Below are positions 34,374 to 42,850 of a stretch of DNA of 64,000 nucleotides, piece after piece (the stretch's first letter is position 1; every line of letters begins with the position of its first letter). This DNA is from Bacteroidales bacterium (lineage in GTDB: Bacteria; Bacteroidota; Bacteroidia; Bacteroidales; VadinHA17). Where the stretch lies: contig JALONV010000009.1 of the NCBI GenBank assembly GCA_025454755.1, forward strand, positions 1-64,000, in the 5' to 3' direction. Both the position numbers and the translations under genes were made by a program. The notes beneath the pieces were generated by a model. The model made no database searches and had not been told where the DNA came from. It was given only the letters and a program-made list of their open reading frames with translations.

Positions 34374-34394
34374 ACAACAACCGGTATATTTTGT

Positions 34395-34402
34395 TAAATT
34401 TG
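34395..34402 (+). promoter_or_regulatory. -7 element upstream of ahcY
   Basis: TAAATTTG matches TAnnTTTG and lies 22 bases before the ATG at 34424. The -33 element is not evident. Confidence 0.5.
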
Positions 34403-34423
34403 CAGGCTTAACATGAAATAAAG

Positions 34424-35839
34424 ATGACATTAGTAAAGGAAAAAATGGAATATAAAGTAAAAGATATCTCCCTTTCCGATTTTGGAAGAAAGGAGATAAA
34501 AATAGCTGAAAAGGAGATGCCTGGACTTCTGGCAATAAGGAAGAAATATGCAGCTGAAAAGCCGCTTAAGGGAGCACGGATCACGGGTTCTCTTCATATG
34601 ACAATCCAGACTGCCGTTCTGATTGAGACTCTGAAAGAACTTGGAGCTGACGTTCGCTGGGCAAGCTGCAATATTTTTTCGACTCAGGATCATGCCGCCG
34701 CCGCGATAGCAAAAGCCGGAATCCCTGTATTTGCATGGAAAGGAGAGTCCCTTGAAGAGTACTGGTGGTGCACTGCGCAGGCGCTTTCATTTCCGGAAGG
34801 CAAAGGCCCGAATCTCATTGTTGATGATGGCGGTGATGCATCTCTTCTTGTTCATCTTGGCTATAAGGCGGAAAATGATCCTTCGATTCTCGAAAAGAAA
34901 CCATCCAGCCGCGAAGAAGCAATTATCTTTTCAACCCTTAAAAATATCCTTGCAGACGAACCGGGCAAATGGCATCGTGCAGTTGCTGAACTCAAAGGCA
35001 TTTCGGAAGAGACAACAACGGGTGTTCACAGGCTTTACCAGATGCTCGACAACAATGAGTTGCTGGTGCCGGCAATAAATGTTAACGATTCGGTAACAAA
35101 ATCCAAGTTCGATAATCTTTATGGTTGCCGCGAATCACTTGCCGACGGAATAAAAAGAGCCACTGATGTGATGATTGCAGGCAAAATTGTTGTAGTCTGC
35201 GGTTATGGCGATGTAGGCAAGGGCTGTGCAAAATCGATGAGAGCTTACGGGGCAAGGGTGATAATCACAGAGATCGATCCGATCTGTGCTCTCCAGGCAT
35301 CCATGGAAGGCTTTGAGGTAAAAACTATTGAAGATACACTGGATGAGGGAAATATTTTTGTCACCGCAACCGGTAACCGTGATATAATAACTGTTGAGCA
35401 CATGAAGAAAATGAAGGACCAGGCTATCGTTTGCAATATTGGTCACTTCGACAACGAGATACAGGTTGATGGATTGAATGATTTCAAAGGCATCAATAAA
35501 ATTAATATCAAGCCGCAGGTTGACCAGTATGTATTCCCTGACGGGCATGCTGTTTTTATTCTTGCAGAGGGCAGGCTTGTGAACCTGGGTTGTGCCACGG
35601 GTCATCCTTCATTTGTGATGAGCAACTCATTCAGTAACCAGACTCTTGCACAGATCGATCTTTGGAAAAAAGATTATAAGATCGGCGTTTACAGGCTTCC
35701 CAAATATCTTGATGAGGAGGTCGCAAGGCTTCATCTTGGCCAGCTTGGAGTAAAGCTTACGCAGCTTACGAAAGAACAGGCTGATTATATTGGTGTACCG
35801 AAGGAGGGACCTTATAAACCGGAGCATTACCGATATTAA
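34424..35839 (+). CDS. ahcY: Adenosylhomocysteinase
   Basis: This 471-residue enzyme hydrolyses S-adenosylhomocysteine to homocysteine and adenosine and so recycles the product of methylations. Conserved parts are [35 protein letters not shown], the NAD-binding [21 protein letters not shown] and the C-terminal KPEHYRY, which closes over the neighbouring NAD site. It starts 50 bases after ribF and may use its own promoter. Two in-frame ATG codons (34424 and 34445) are possible; the first fits the predicted transcription start. Confidence 0.96.
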   Translation: MTLVKEKMEYKVKDISLSDFGRKEIKIAEKEMPGLLAIRKKYAAEKPLKGARITGSLHMTIQTAVLIETLKELGADVRWASCNIFSTQDHAAAAIAKAGIPVFAWKGESLEEYWWCTAQALSFPEGKGPNLIVDDGGDASLLVHLGYKAENDPSILEKKPSSREEAIIFSTLKNILADEPGKWHRAVAELKGISEETTTGVHRLYQMLDNNELLVPAINVNDSVTKSKFDNLYGCRESLADGIKRATDVMIAGKIVVVCGYGDVGKGCAKSMRAYGARVIITEIDPICALQASMEGFEVKTIEDTLDEGNIFVTATGNRDIITVEHMKKMKDQAIVCNIGHFDNEIQVDGLNDFKGINKINIKPQVDQYVFPDGHAVFILAEGRLVNLGCATGHPSFVMSNSFSNQTLAQIDLWKKDYKIGVYRLPKYLDEEVARLHLGQLGVKLTQLTKEQADYIGVPKEGPYKPEHYRY

Positions 35840-36309
35840 TAATTCTGAACAGTCAGGTATCTGCCATTCAGAATAGTTCTATAGTTTTTCAACGGGTATC
35901 TGCCAGGACCTGATGCAGGAGTCCCGGATGCGGCAAGTGCATATGTAGTATTGCATTTTGGGCATCTGGCGATCGTAAAATCAATAATTACTTTTACGCT
36001 CTGTCCGTTATCGACATATTCATGAGGGCAGGTCCTGTCATATGCATAATATCCATCAGCACCGGAAAATATTATTATGCCATTCCCATTATATCCGCCT
36101 GCATACCTGGCATAATCGATCCTTTGATCGCCTGCATCAACTGTATCAGATCCAACCAGATTGTAAATGTTCGGAAAATCCAGAAGATCTATGGTGAAGT
36201 CGACATACTCATACGGTATCACATCATTTTTATTCTTTTCGCATGAAATCAGCAGAGAAGTAATTACCAGTATAAGGAAAAAATATTTTAATTTTGGGCT
36301 TGTGGGCAT
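35836..36309 (-). CDS. Rieske-like lipoprotein with altered second cysteine motif
   Basis: The protein of about 157 residues has a lipoprotein signal ([14 protein letters not shown]) when started at the ATG at 36307-36309. The longer ORF start at 36366 would leave only 23 bases to the divergent gene. The C-terminal half resembles a Rieske [2Fe-2S] domain. The first motif is CPHE, but the second is CPKCN, where a Rieske protein has C-x-x-H. The usual two-cysteine two-histidine ligand set is thus replaced by three cysteines and one histidine, if a cluster is bound at all. The rest ([23 protein letters not shown]) is well conserved in this Bacteroidota group. Function is unknown. Confidence 0.72.
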   Translation of the reverse strand: MPTSPKLKYFFLILVITSLLISCEKNKNDVIPYEYVDFTIDLLDFPNIYNLVGSDTVDAGDQRIDYARYAGGYNGNGIIIFSGADGYYAYDRTCPHEYVDNGQSVKVIIDFTIARCPKCNTTYALAASGTPASGPGRYPLKNYRTILNGRYLTVQNY

Positions 36310-36389
36310 TTCCGGTTTAATTTTCGGTAAAATTAGCATTACCGGTGGAAATGTAACGAAAAACAATATGTGTTTATTTTAATTATCTT

Positions 36390-36782
36390 ATGATGAACAG
36401 ACTCGCTATCAGAAAAATCCTTGTTTTATCATTTAGCTTCTTTATCACTATTACATTTTGCGAAAGCCGATCATATGGCCGTACAATAGTTACAGGCCAT
36501 TTGATTAGCATGTCAGACATGCCGGTTCAACAAAAGAAGTCAAAAGTAAGTAGACCCAAATCAGCCAGGAAAGTACAGAAGGAAGCGGATAAGAAAGAAA
36601 AAAAGCAGGATAAGGATTATGCAAAGTTCGTAAAGGAGAATCAGAAAAGGTCGATTGAGATACAAACGCCTGAGGTTAAGGCCCGTATGAAGCAGAACGT
36701 TAAAAATGCCAATGCAAACTACAAGGCAAAAAAGAAGAACAATGCTTCCAGGACAAAACAGGCCGGGAAAAAATACAGGTAA
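36390..36782 (+). CDS. Exported lysine-rich protein of unknown function
   Basis: The 130-residue product has a signal peptide-like start (KILVLSFSFFITITFCES). After about residue 48 it is almost only charged residues (SKVSRPKSARKVQKEADKKEKKQDKDY, and a similar end). It is expected to be helical and basic. The composition suggests binding to nucleic acid or anionic glycans in the envelope, but no family was recognised. It is divergent from the Rieske-like gene and precedes greA. Confidence 0.55.
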   Translation: MMNRLAIRKILVLSFSFFITITFCESRSYGRTIVTGHLISMSDMPVQQKKSKVSRPKSARKVQKEADKKEKKQDKDYAKFVKENQKRSIEIQTPEVKARMKQNVKNANANYKAKKKNNASRTKQAGKKYR

Positions 36783-36831
36783 AGACAAATAAAAAAATAT
36801 GATTTTGTAAACATCTTATTTTCAGGTTTTT

Positions 36832-36863
36832 TTTGGATTTATTTTAAGAATTTATTATATTTG
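36832..36863 (+). promoter_or_regulatory. Promoter of greA
   Basis: TTTG at 36832-36835 and a perfect TATATTTG at 36856-36863 are separated by 20 bases, the best-matching promoter in the window. The predicted transcription start lies just at the base of the hairpin that follows. Confidence 0.8.
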
Positions 36864-36867
36864 TCTT

Positions 36868-36907
36868 ATGAAGAGTTCCGGAAACCCCGGAATTCTTCAT
36901 GTTTTTT
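36868..36907 (+). terminator. Promoter-proximal intrinsic terminator in the greA leader
   Basis: A 14-bp stem (ATGAAGAGTTCCGG / CCGGAATTCTTCAT, one G-T pair) with a 5-base loop is followed by GTTTTTT. It begins about 4 bases after the -7 element and ends 16 bases before the greA ATG. It can therefore act as a leader attenuator of greA rather than as a terminator of the preceding gene. Confidence 0.8.
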
Positions 36908-36923
36908 AATATAACAGCTTACC

Positions 36924-37397
36924 ATGCCGGAGGTTTTATACAATACGGAAGAGGGTCTTCAGAAGTTGAAAGACGAACTTGAACAGCTCAGGGCTGTTGA
37001 AAGACCTATGATAGCAAGGATGTTATCCGATGCAAGGGCTCAGGGCGACCTGACCGAGAATGCCGAATATGCTGCTGCAAAAGAGGCACAGGCTATGCTT
37101 GAGGCAAAGATTGCAAAGCTTGAAGATCTTATTGCCAGGTCAAGGATTATTGACGAATCTAAAATTGACACCAAAACGGTAAGAATACTTAACAAGGTCA
37201 GGATCCGGAACAAGGTGAATAACACTGTAATGGAGTACCAGCTTGTCCCGGAAAGCGAAGCTAACCTGAAACTGGGCAAAATTGCCGTTAGTTCACCTAT
37301 TGCCCAGGGACTCATTGGCAGGAAAGTAGGAGAGGTGGTGGAGATAAAAGTCCCGTCAGGCATTATTCCTTTTGAGATTGTTTCTATCTCACTATAG
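36924..37397 (+). CDS. greA: Transcription elongation factor GreA
   Basis: This 157-residue protein has the N-terminal antiparallel coiled coil (EGLQKLKDELEQLRAVERPMIARMLSDARAQGDLTENAEYAAAKEAQ) with the acidic tip residues DLTENAEY. The C-terminal FKBP-like domain includes PIAQGLIGRKVGEVVEIKVPSG. GreA rescues stalled RNA polymerase by stimulating transcript cleavage. The gene has its own promoter and a strong terminator in the leader, as in the autoregulated greA of E. coli. The HIT gene follows after 18 bases in the same operon. Confidence 0.97.
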   Translation: MPEVLYNTEEGLQKLKDELEQLRAVERPMIARMLSDARAQGDLTENAEYAAAKEAQAMLEAKIAKLEDLIARSRIIDESKIDTKTVRILNKVRIRNKVNNTVMEYQLVPESEANLKLGKIAVSSPIAQGLIGRKVGEVVEIKVPSGIIPFEIVSISL

Positions 37398-37415
37398 TTA
37401 TTTGATATTAGTCAT

Positions 37416-37814
37416 ATGGCATCTGTTTTTACAAGGATCATCAATGGGGAAATACCTTGTTATAAGGTGGCTGAAGATGACAGGTATTTTGCATTTCTCG
37501 ATATCAATCCGCTGAGAGAAGGCCATACTCTTGTTGTGCCCAAACAGGAAACTGATTACATTTTTGATCTTGACGACGACACGCTTTCAGGAATGATCAT
37601 GTTCTCGAAAAAAGTCGCCGCTGCAATCAGCGCAGCAATACCCTGTGCCAGGATCGGAGTGGCTATTCTGGGCCTTGAGATTCCGCATGCACATATTCAC
37701 CTGGTGCCTATGAATTCAATGGAGGATGTGAATTTCAAGAATCCAAAGCTGAAACTTACTCCGGAAGAATTCAAAGCAATAGCAGAAAAAATCAGTTCGA
37801 AAATAATACTATAG
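37416..37814 (+). CDS. HIT family nucleotide hydrolase
   Basis: This 132-residue cytosolic protein carries the histidine triad HAHIHLVP near residue 90 and LREGHTLVVPKQETDYIFDL, characteristic of the HIT family. Members hydrolyse AMP-lysine, AMP-NH2 or dinucleoside polyphosphates. The residues preceding the triad read IGVAILGLEIPHAHIH, where many relatives have a glycine- and glutamine-rich GxxxGQxVxHxHxH. The family assignment is still safe. It is the second gene of the greA operon. Confidence 0.9.
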   Translation: MASVFTRIINGEIPCYKVAEDDRYFAFLDINPLREGHTLVVPKQETDYIFDLDDDTLSGMIMFSKKVAAAISAAIPCARIGVAILGLEIPHAHIHLVPMNSMEDVNFKNPKLKLTPEEFKAIAEKISSKIIL

Positions 37815-37850
37815 ATACTTCGTTGCACAAATTGAACTACATTTCAAGCT

Positions 37851-38064
37851 GAGGAGATTCCTCACTTCACTTCGTTCCGTTCGGAATGACATCGAATTTT
37901 TAAAGAGAAGGGGACAGAAGCGGCGATTCGCAGGCTGATTTATTATAGATCAAATTTTCTTGCGAATAGCCGCTTCTGTCCTATGATCCTAAAAGAGCTA
38001 CTGTCATTTCGAGCGCTTTGGGCACCGAAGCTTTAGCGAAGGTGACCAGCGAGAAATCTCCTTA
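37851..38064. repeat. Nested inverted repeats in the HIT-comF intergenic region
   Basis: An inner pair, GGACAGAAGCGGC(G/T)ATTCGCA, occupies about 37912-37934 and in reverse complement 37959-37981, a near-perfect stem of about 22 bp. An outer pair of the 'TGTCATTTCGAGCG ... AGAAATCTCCT' repeat type lies inverted at about 37851-37892 and 38001-38063. The whole 210-bp unit could fold into a cruciform. No ORF lies in it. Confidence 0.75.
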
Positions 38065-38175
38065 ATTCATAAGGAGTTATCCATTATACGATTGCTTTTT
38101 TATAAGCAATTTCAAAAAAACATGGAGGTGGTTCTTTCAAATTTCTTATCTTTATATAATAATTCAGCTCGCTGC

Positions 38176-38877
38176 ATGAGTTATCTTTATGATCTCTGGG
38201 ACGATGTCATCAGTCTCCTCTTTCCGAGGCTTTGCTATGCCTGTGGAAATCATCTTCTCAGGAATGAAAACCTTATATGCACGGAATGTTATGTTCTCAT
38301 TCCGCGGACAAATTATCACCTTGAAGAAGATAATCCGGTTGCACGTCTCTTCTGGGGTCGCTGCAGGATCGAAAAGGCTGCGGCATTCTCCTTCTATAAC
38401 AGGGACAGCAGGTTAAGGAGGTTGATTCATAATCTTAAATACAAGGGGATCAAGGAGATAGGTTATGAGCTGGGGACGATTTATGGCAACACTCTTTTAG
38501 GGACGGAATTCTTAAAGGATATTGATCTTATAATCCCTGTTCCTCTTCATCCTTCAAAAAAACGGATAAGAGGCTTTAACCAGAGCGACATTATAGCCTG
38601 TGGATTCTCAGAAGCGACAGGATTGCCTGTAGGAACAGGCATTCTGGAAAGAGTGGCTCTGTCCGATACACAGACTAAAAAGTCGAGATATGACAGATGG
38701 GTGAATGTGGAAGGGATCTTCAAGGTTGCAGATCCCGGGAATCTTATTGGCAAACATGTCCTGGTTATTGACGATGTCATTACTACAGGATCTACCCTGG
38801 AATCGTGTGCTGTCGAGCTTCTTAAAGCTGAAGCGGTAAAAGTAAGTGTTGCTGCAATTGCAGTTGCTGTAGTCTGA
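38176..38877 (+). CDS. comF: ComF-family phosphoribosyltransferase-like protein
   Basis: This protein of about 233 residues has an N-terminal zinc-binding pair (CYACGNHLLRNENLICTECY) and a PRTase domain ending in VLVIDDVITTGSTLESC, the PRPP-binding loop. ComF proteins are needed for uptake or processing of transforming DNA. comM also occurs in this window, so both are consistent with competence potential, but ComF is common without it. The start MSYLYDLWDDV at 38176 is preferred to the ORF start at 38092, which adds an unconserved stretch. The ruvC gene ends 9 bases from its end on the other strand. Confidence 0.88.
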   Translation: MSYLYDLWDDVISLLFPRLCYACGNHLLRNENLICTECYVLIPRTNYHLEEDNPVARLFWGRCRIEKAAAFSFYNRDSRLRRLIHNLKYKGIKEIGYELGTIYGNTLLGTEFLKDIDLIIPVPLHPSKKRIRGFNQSDIIACGFSEATGLPVGTGILERVALSDTQTKKSRYDRWVNVEGIFKVADPGNLIGKHVLVIDDVITTGSTLESCAVELLKAEAVKVSVAAIAVAVV

Positions 38878-38886
38878 AGGATTTTT

Positions 38887-39447
38887 CTATTTAATCCTTC
38901 CCGGATTCTTTTTCATAAAATCTTTCCACCCTGAATAGGCTTTTTCAGAAGAAGGGTTATTTGACTGGTAAAAATGACACAAAGCAGCTGCAAGACCATC
39001 GGTGGCATCGAGCTTCATATCCGATTTTCTGAACTTCAGAATGTTCATCAGCATTGCAGCAACCTGCTCCTTTGATGCCGCGCCCTGTCCCGTGATCGAC
39101 ATCTTTATTTTTCTCGGTGCATATTCGAAGATAGGGACAGAACGTGTAAGCGCGGCTGCAATAGCGGCGCCCTGAGCTCTGCCCAGCTTAAGCATCGACT
39201 GTACATTCTTGCCATAGAATGGGGCTTCAATTGCCAGCTCATCGGGATGATATTCATCAATGATACCGATTGTCCTGTCGAATATATGCTTGAGCTTGAT
39301 ATAATGATCGCCTGATTTTGAGAGATCTATAAGACCAATAGTTATCAATTCAGGTTTTGAGCCGACAGCCCTGATCACGCCATACCCGGTAATGTTTGTT
39401 CCGGGATCAATTCCCAGGATGATCCTCTCTTTTGGTTTCCTCTTCAA
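38887..39447 (-). CDS. ruvC: Holliday junction resolvase RuvC
   Basis: This 186-residue enzyme cleaves Holliday junctions during homologous recombination. The active-site acidic residues occur in GIDPGTNITGYGV (Asp), LAIEAPFYGKNVQS (Glu) and DATDGLAAALCH (Asp). LGRAQGAAIAA and ITGQGAASKEQV are further RuvC signatures. The C-terminus is about a dozen residues longer than E. coli RuvC, with a basic tail. It is transcribed toward the comF gene and is 44 bases downstream of the EamA gene. Confidence 0.96.
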   Translation of the reverse strand: MKRKPKERIILGIDPGTNITGYGVIRAVGSKPELITIGLIDLSKSGDHYIKLKHIFDRTIGIIDEYHPDELAIEAPFYGKNVQSMLKLGRAQGAAIAAALTRSVPIFEYAPRKIKMSITGQGAASKEQVAAMLMNILKFRKSDMKLDATDGLAAALCHFYQSNNPSSEKAYSGWKDFMKKNPGRIK

Positions 39448-39490
39448 TTTTTTGATATCTAAACTATTCTTTAATACAAAGATAACAAAA

Positions 39491-40381
39491 TTACATCCTG
39501 CCTTGTTTGCGGTTCTGAAGCCATATACCTGCTATTATAAGCAGTAAACCCAAAGGTGTGGTATAATAAACCGGCTCGTGAAGAATGAAGTGCACAAAAA
39601 TGAGTGAAAGAAAAGGAGCAAGATATACAAGATTGCTCACCTTATCGGTTGTTTCTGCCATCTGAAGCGCTTTAAGCCAGAACAAAAATGTAATGCCCAT
39701 CTCAAAGAGTCCTATATAAACTGCGGCAAGCAATCCTTTCGTACCGGTTCCGGATACCTGCCATTCTTTTGTAATCAGCAAAGCAATAATCAGATACAGG
39801 TAGCCAAAAAGGAAATTCAGGAATAGTTTTATTACTTCATCCCTTTTATCTCTGACATTAAGGATAAAATAGAGAGCCCAGAACAAAGAGCTGCCTGTCG
39901 CCAGCATTACTCCCCTGACATCTGCATGTCCGGTTTTGAGAAGATTACCCTGCGAAGAGATTACATATACCCCTATAAAACTTATAAACAGGGCTATGAA
40001 GCTTCTGGTTTTTATTTTCTGCCGGAGAATCGGAACAGAAAGGAAAACCAGGATTATAGGCCAGATCATATTAAGGGGTTGTGCAATCTGAGCAGGAAGA
40101 AGAGTATAGGCATTCAGAAGAATAATATAATAGATGAATGGATTGATTAAACCCAGAAGGGCAGATCCCAGCAATTCTTTCCACGAATTTTTGAAAAGCA
40201 GATAAGTTTTCTTTTCTGCTATTATGATGGCAAGCAATACGGAAGCGGATGTGCCTGATGCGATAGCCAGGATAGGCAGAATGCCAAGTTCCTTCAGACT
40301 AATCTTGAATGCGGTAGGTACTGTAGCCCAGAGGAGTATGGCAAGGAGGGCATAGATATATGATTTACGTCTCTTATCCAT
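39491..40381 (-). CDS. EamA-family (DMT) transporter
   Basis: This protein of about 297 residues has ten predicted transmembrane helices in two EamA repeats. Characteristic segments are YIYALLAILLWATVPTAFKISL, FINPFIYYIILLNAYTLLPAQIAQPLN and LFEMGITFLFWLKALQMAETTDKVSNLVYLAPFLSLIFVHFILHEP. The family exports metabolites such as amino acids, and the substrate cannot be predicted. The start MDKRRKSYIY at 40381 is preferred. The longer ORF reads through the intergenic C/G-rich repeat (PPSPLKGGSNP). Confidence 0.85.
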   Translation of the reverse strand: MDKRRKSYIYALLAILLWATVPTAFKISLKELGILPILAIASGTSASVLLAIIIAEKKTYLLFKNSWKELLGSALLGLINPFIYYIILLNAYTLLPAQIAQPLNMIWPIILVFLSVPILRQKIKTRSFIALFISFIGVYVISSQGNLLKTGHADVRGVMLATGSSLFWALYFILNVRDKRDEVIKLFLNFLFGYLYLIIALLITKEWQVSGTGTKGLLAAVYIGLFEMGITFLFWLKALQMAETTDKVSNLVYLAPFLSLIFVHFILHEPVYYTTPLGLLLIIAGIWLQNRKQGRM

Positions 40382-40389
40382 AATTCGGT

Positions 40390-40490
40390 GACCCCCCTGC
40401 CCCCCTGAAGGGGGGTTATAGACCCACCTAAATATCTTGATTAGTAATGGGTTTGAACCCCCCTTTAGGGGGGATGGGGGGTATTCAATC
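40390..40490. repeat. C/G-rich palindromic repeat (copy 1 of family)
   Basis: CCCCCCTGAAGGGGGG and ACCCCCCTTTAGGGGGG hairpins and a run GATGGGGGG lie between serS and the EamA gene. Related sequences occur at 60975, 62347 and 63842. They may terminate transcription or protect mRNA ends. Confidence 0.7.
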
Positions 40491-41759
40491 AATAAATTCA
40501 AATCCGGTATACGGCACCAACACCTCCGGCACTTTGATTCCGTTTTCGGTCTGATTGTTTTCGAGTATAGCAGCAACGATCCTTGGAAGAGCCAGTGCGC
40601 TCCCGTTAAGTGTATGGACGAGACGGGTCTGCTTGTCGCCCTTTTCCTTGTACCTGCATTTCAGCCTGTTTGACTGGAACGATTCAAAATTGGAAGTTGA
40701 GCTTACCTCCAGCCATCTTTTCTGTGCTCCCGACCATACTTCGAAATCGTAGGTAAGCGCTGAAGTAAACGACATATCACCTCCGCAGAGCCTCATTATG
40801 CGGTATGGAAGTCCAAGCTTGGCAATGAGTCCTTCCACATGGCTGACCATTTCCCCGAGAGACTCATAGGAATGGTCAGGATGTGCTATCTGCACTATCT
40901 CAACTTTATCGAACTGGTGAAGCCTGTTGAGTCCCCTGACATGTGCGCCCCAGGATCCTGCTTCTCTTCTGAAGCATGGAGTGTAGCCTACGTTTTTTAT
41001 TGGCAGCTCGTCGGCGCTGAGAATCACATCCCTGTAAATATTCGTTATCGGCACTTCAGCCGTGGGGATAAGATAAAAATTGTCGATGCCCACATGGTAC
41101 ATCTGGCCTTCCTTATCAGGCAGCTGACCGGTTCCAAAACCTGAGTCCTCATTCACCATTATCGGAGGCATAACTTCCCTGTATCCTGCTTTCCCTCCCT
41201 CATCGAGGAAAAAGTTGATCAGCGCTCTTTCAAGTTTTGCACCTTTGCCCTTATATACAGGAAAGCCGGCACCTGTAAGTTTTATTCCGAGGTCGAAGTC
41301 GATGATATCATATTTTTTAATGAGATCCCAGTGGGGGAGTGCAGTTTCGGGAAGAACCGGAATTTTTCCTCCTTCACGAACTTTTACGTTATCGTCTGCA
41401 CCATGACCCGGAGCAACGGATTCATTAGGCAGATTGGGCAGCTTAACGATCTCATTCTTCAGCTCATTATCTAAAGGGATAAGCTTATCGGAGAGTGCCT
41501 TTATTTCTTCTTTCAGCTTGTAGGTTTTCTCCTTGGCAGCCTCAGCCTCATTTTTCTTTCCCTCCTTCATCAGGGAACCGATCTCTTTGGAGATCCTGTT
41601 CATTTCTCCCTGCATCTGGTCTGCACGTGTTTGAATGTCGCGTCGTTCGGTATCGAGTGATATTATTTTGTCGAGAATTTCCTTTGCGTCAAAGTTCTTT
41701 ACTTTTAAGCGTTCGCTGATGAAATCCTTTTTTTCACGGATCAGGCTGATGGTAAGCAT
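40485..41759 (-). CDS. serS: Seryl-tRNA synthetase
   Basis: This 424-residue class II synthetase has an N-terminal antiparallel coiled coil for tRNA binding (about residues 28-105, ERRDIQTRADQMQGEMNRISKEIG). The catalytic domain shows TGAGFPVYKGKGAKLERALINFF, motif 2 CFRREAGSWGAHVRGLNRLHQFDKVEIVQ and motif 3 LNGSALALPRIVAAILEN. It charges tRNA-Ser. It is separated from rpmA by an intrinsic terminator, so expression of serS relies on read-through or its own promoter. Confidence 0.97.
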   Translation of the reverse strand: MLTISLIREKKDFISERLKVKNFDAKEILDKIISLDTERRDIQTRADQMQGEMNRISKEIGSLMKEGKKNEAEAAKEKTYKLKEEIKALSDKLIPLDNELKNEIVKLPNLPNESVAPGHGADDNVKVREGGKIPVLPETALPHWDLIKKYDIIDFDLGIKLTGAGFPVYKGKGAKLERALINFFLDEGGKAGYREVMPPIMVNEDSGFGTGQLPDKEGQMYHVGIDNFYLIPTAEVPITNIYRDVILSADELPIKNVGYTPCFRREAGSWGAHVRGLNRLHQFDKVEIVQIAHPDHSYESLGEMVSHVEGLIAKLGLPYRIMRLCGGDMSFTSALTYDFEVWSGAQKRWLEVSSTSNFESFQSNRLKCRYKEKGDKQTRLVHTLNGSALALPRIVAAILENNQTENGIKVPEVLVPYTGFEFID

Positions 41760-41775
41760 AGTATAAAAATTATTA

Positions 41776-41804
41776 ATAAAAAAGCAGGCTTCAGTAAGCC
41801 TGCC
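41776..41804 (-). terminator. Intrinsic terminator after rpmA
   Basis: Read on the minus strand, GGCAGGCTT, loop ACTG, AAGCCTGC and then TTTTTTAT form a perfect 8-bp stem with a T-tract immediately after rpmA. Confidence 0.85.
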
Positions 41805-41814
41805 GTATATGTGG

Positions 41815-42075
41815 CTACTCGCTTACCGGCTTCACCGATACATAAGACCTGTTATCTTTTCTTTTCCTGAATTCAACTTCTCCGTCGGCAAGAGCAAAGA
41901 GTGTATGATCTTTTCCAAGTCCAACGTTCAGACCCGGATTATGCTTTGTACCGCGCTGGCGGACAATGATATTCCCGGCTTTGGCGATCTGACCGCCGAA
42001 GAGCTTAACGCCCAATCGCTTGCTTTGGGAATCGCGACCGTTGCGTGAACTGCCTGCTCCTTTCTTGTGTGCCAT
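41815..42075 (-). CDS. rpmA: Ribosomal protein L27 (bL27)
   Basis: This 86-residue protein begins [22 protein letters not shown], the canonical bL27 N-terminus that reaches the peptidyl-transferase centre. The start is already 'mature', without the cleavable N-extension known from Firmicutes. KFGGQ-like [24 protein letters not shown] follows. It lies 37 bases after rplU on the same strand, the usual rplU-rpmA pair. Confidence 0.97.
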   Translation of the reverse strand: MAHKKGAGSSRNGRDSQSKRLGVKLFGGQIAKAGNIIVRQRGTKHNPGLNVGLGKDHTLFALADGEVEFRKRKDNRSYVSVKPVSE

Positions 42076-42112
42076 AATTATTAATATTTAAATGTATTCA
42101 GATTTTGGTTTT

Positions 42113-42619
42113 TTATTTGCCTGATTTTTTTGTTTCAGACTTTTTTGTTGCCGGTTTCTTTTCAGCCGGTTTTTTTGTCGCTGTTTTCTTTGCAGCAGCT
42201 TCAGGTTTTTTTGCAGCCGGTTTTTTAGCTTCAGCTTTCTTTTCTTTTACAGGTTCGTCGGCTACCGGTGCGGCTTCTTTCTTTGGTGACTGTTTCTTTG
42301 ATGATGTTTTGCCGTTAATGCTTATAATTTCAACCTGCGTGAAGTTCTGGCGATGCCCGTTTTTTACCCTGTATCCTTTTTTTCTTTTCTTCTTGAAGAC
42401 AATGACTTTCTGCCCTCTTACCTTTTCAATGACTTTTGCCTGAACTGATGCATCCTTTACGGTAGGTTCCCCGACAGTTACTTTACCATCTTCCTCGATT
42501 AAGAGGACATGATCAAAATCAATTTTCTTGCCATCCTCAACATCAAGCCGATGAACAAAAATCTTCTTCCCCTCTTCTACTTTGAATTGCTGACCTGCAA
42601 TTTCTACGATTGCGTACAT
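42113..42619 (-). CDS. rplU: Ribosomal protein L21 (bL21) with long K/A-rich C-terminal extension
   Basis: The first about 103 residues are a normal bL21 (MYAIVEIAGQQFKVEEGKKIFVHRL, KKRKKGYRVKNGHRQNFTQVEI). They are followed by about 65 residues of lysine/alanine/proline-rich sequence (AEAKKPAAKKPEAAAKKTATKK) absent from most L21 proteins. Similar tails occur on some Bacteroidota ribosomal proteins. A strong promoter (TATCTTTG) precedes it. Confidence 0.95.
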   Translation of the reverse strand: MYAIVEIAGQQFKVEEGKKIFVHRLDVEDGKKIDFDHVLLIEEDGKVTVGEPTVKDASVQAKVIEKVRGQKVIVFKKKRKKGYRVKNGHRQNFTQVEIISINGKTSSKKQSPKKEAAPVADEPVKEKKAEAKKPAAKKPEAAAKKTATKKPAEKKPATKKSETKKSGK

Positions 42620-42711
42620 TTTATTCTCTGTTATGTTACTCCGTGAGGCGTATCCGGCTCTTCGTCAGATAACTTTCTTTGGCCCCGGCGGATTTCTTTC
42701 AATTTGGACTG

Positions 42712-42741
42712 CAAAGATATATAAAATAGATTATTAACAAA
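42712..42741 (-). promoter_or_regulatory. Promoter of the rplU-rpmA operon
   Basis: On the minus strand, TTTG (42738-42741) and TATCTTTG (42712-42719) are 18 bases apart. It would give a leader of about 85 bases, long enough for a ribosomal-protein autoregulatory structure, which I could not confirm. Confidence 0.7.
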
Positions 42742-42850
42742 CCACTTAGGATAATTTTTTTGAATCAAACTGTCATGCTACCTCTATAATAGCTATATTT
42801 GTTGAACACAGCAGGAGAGCCTGAATAATATCTGCGCATAATTAGTTGAT

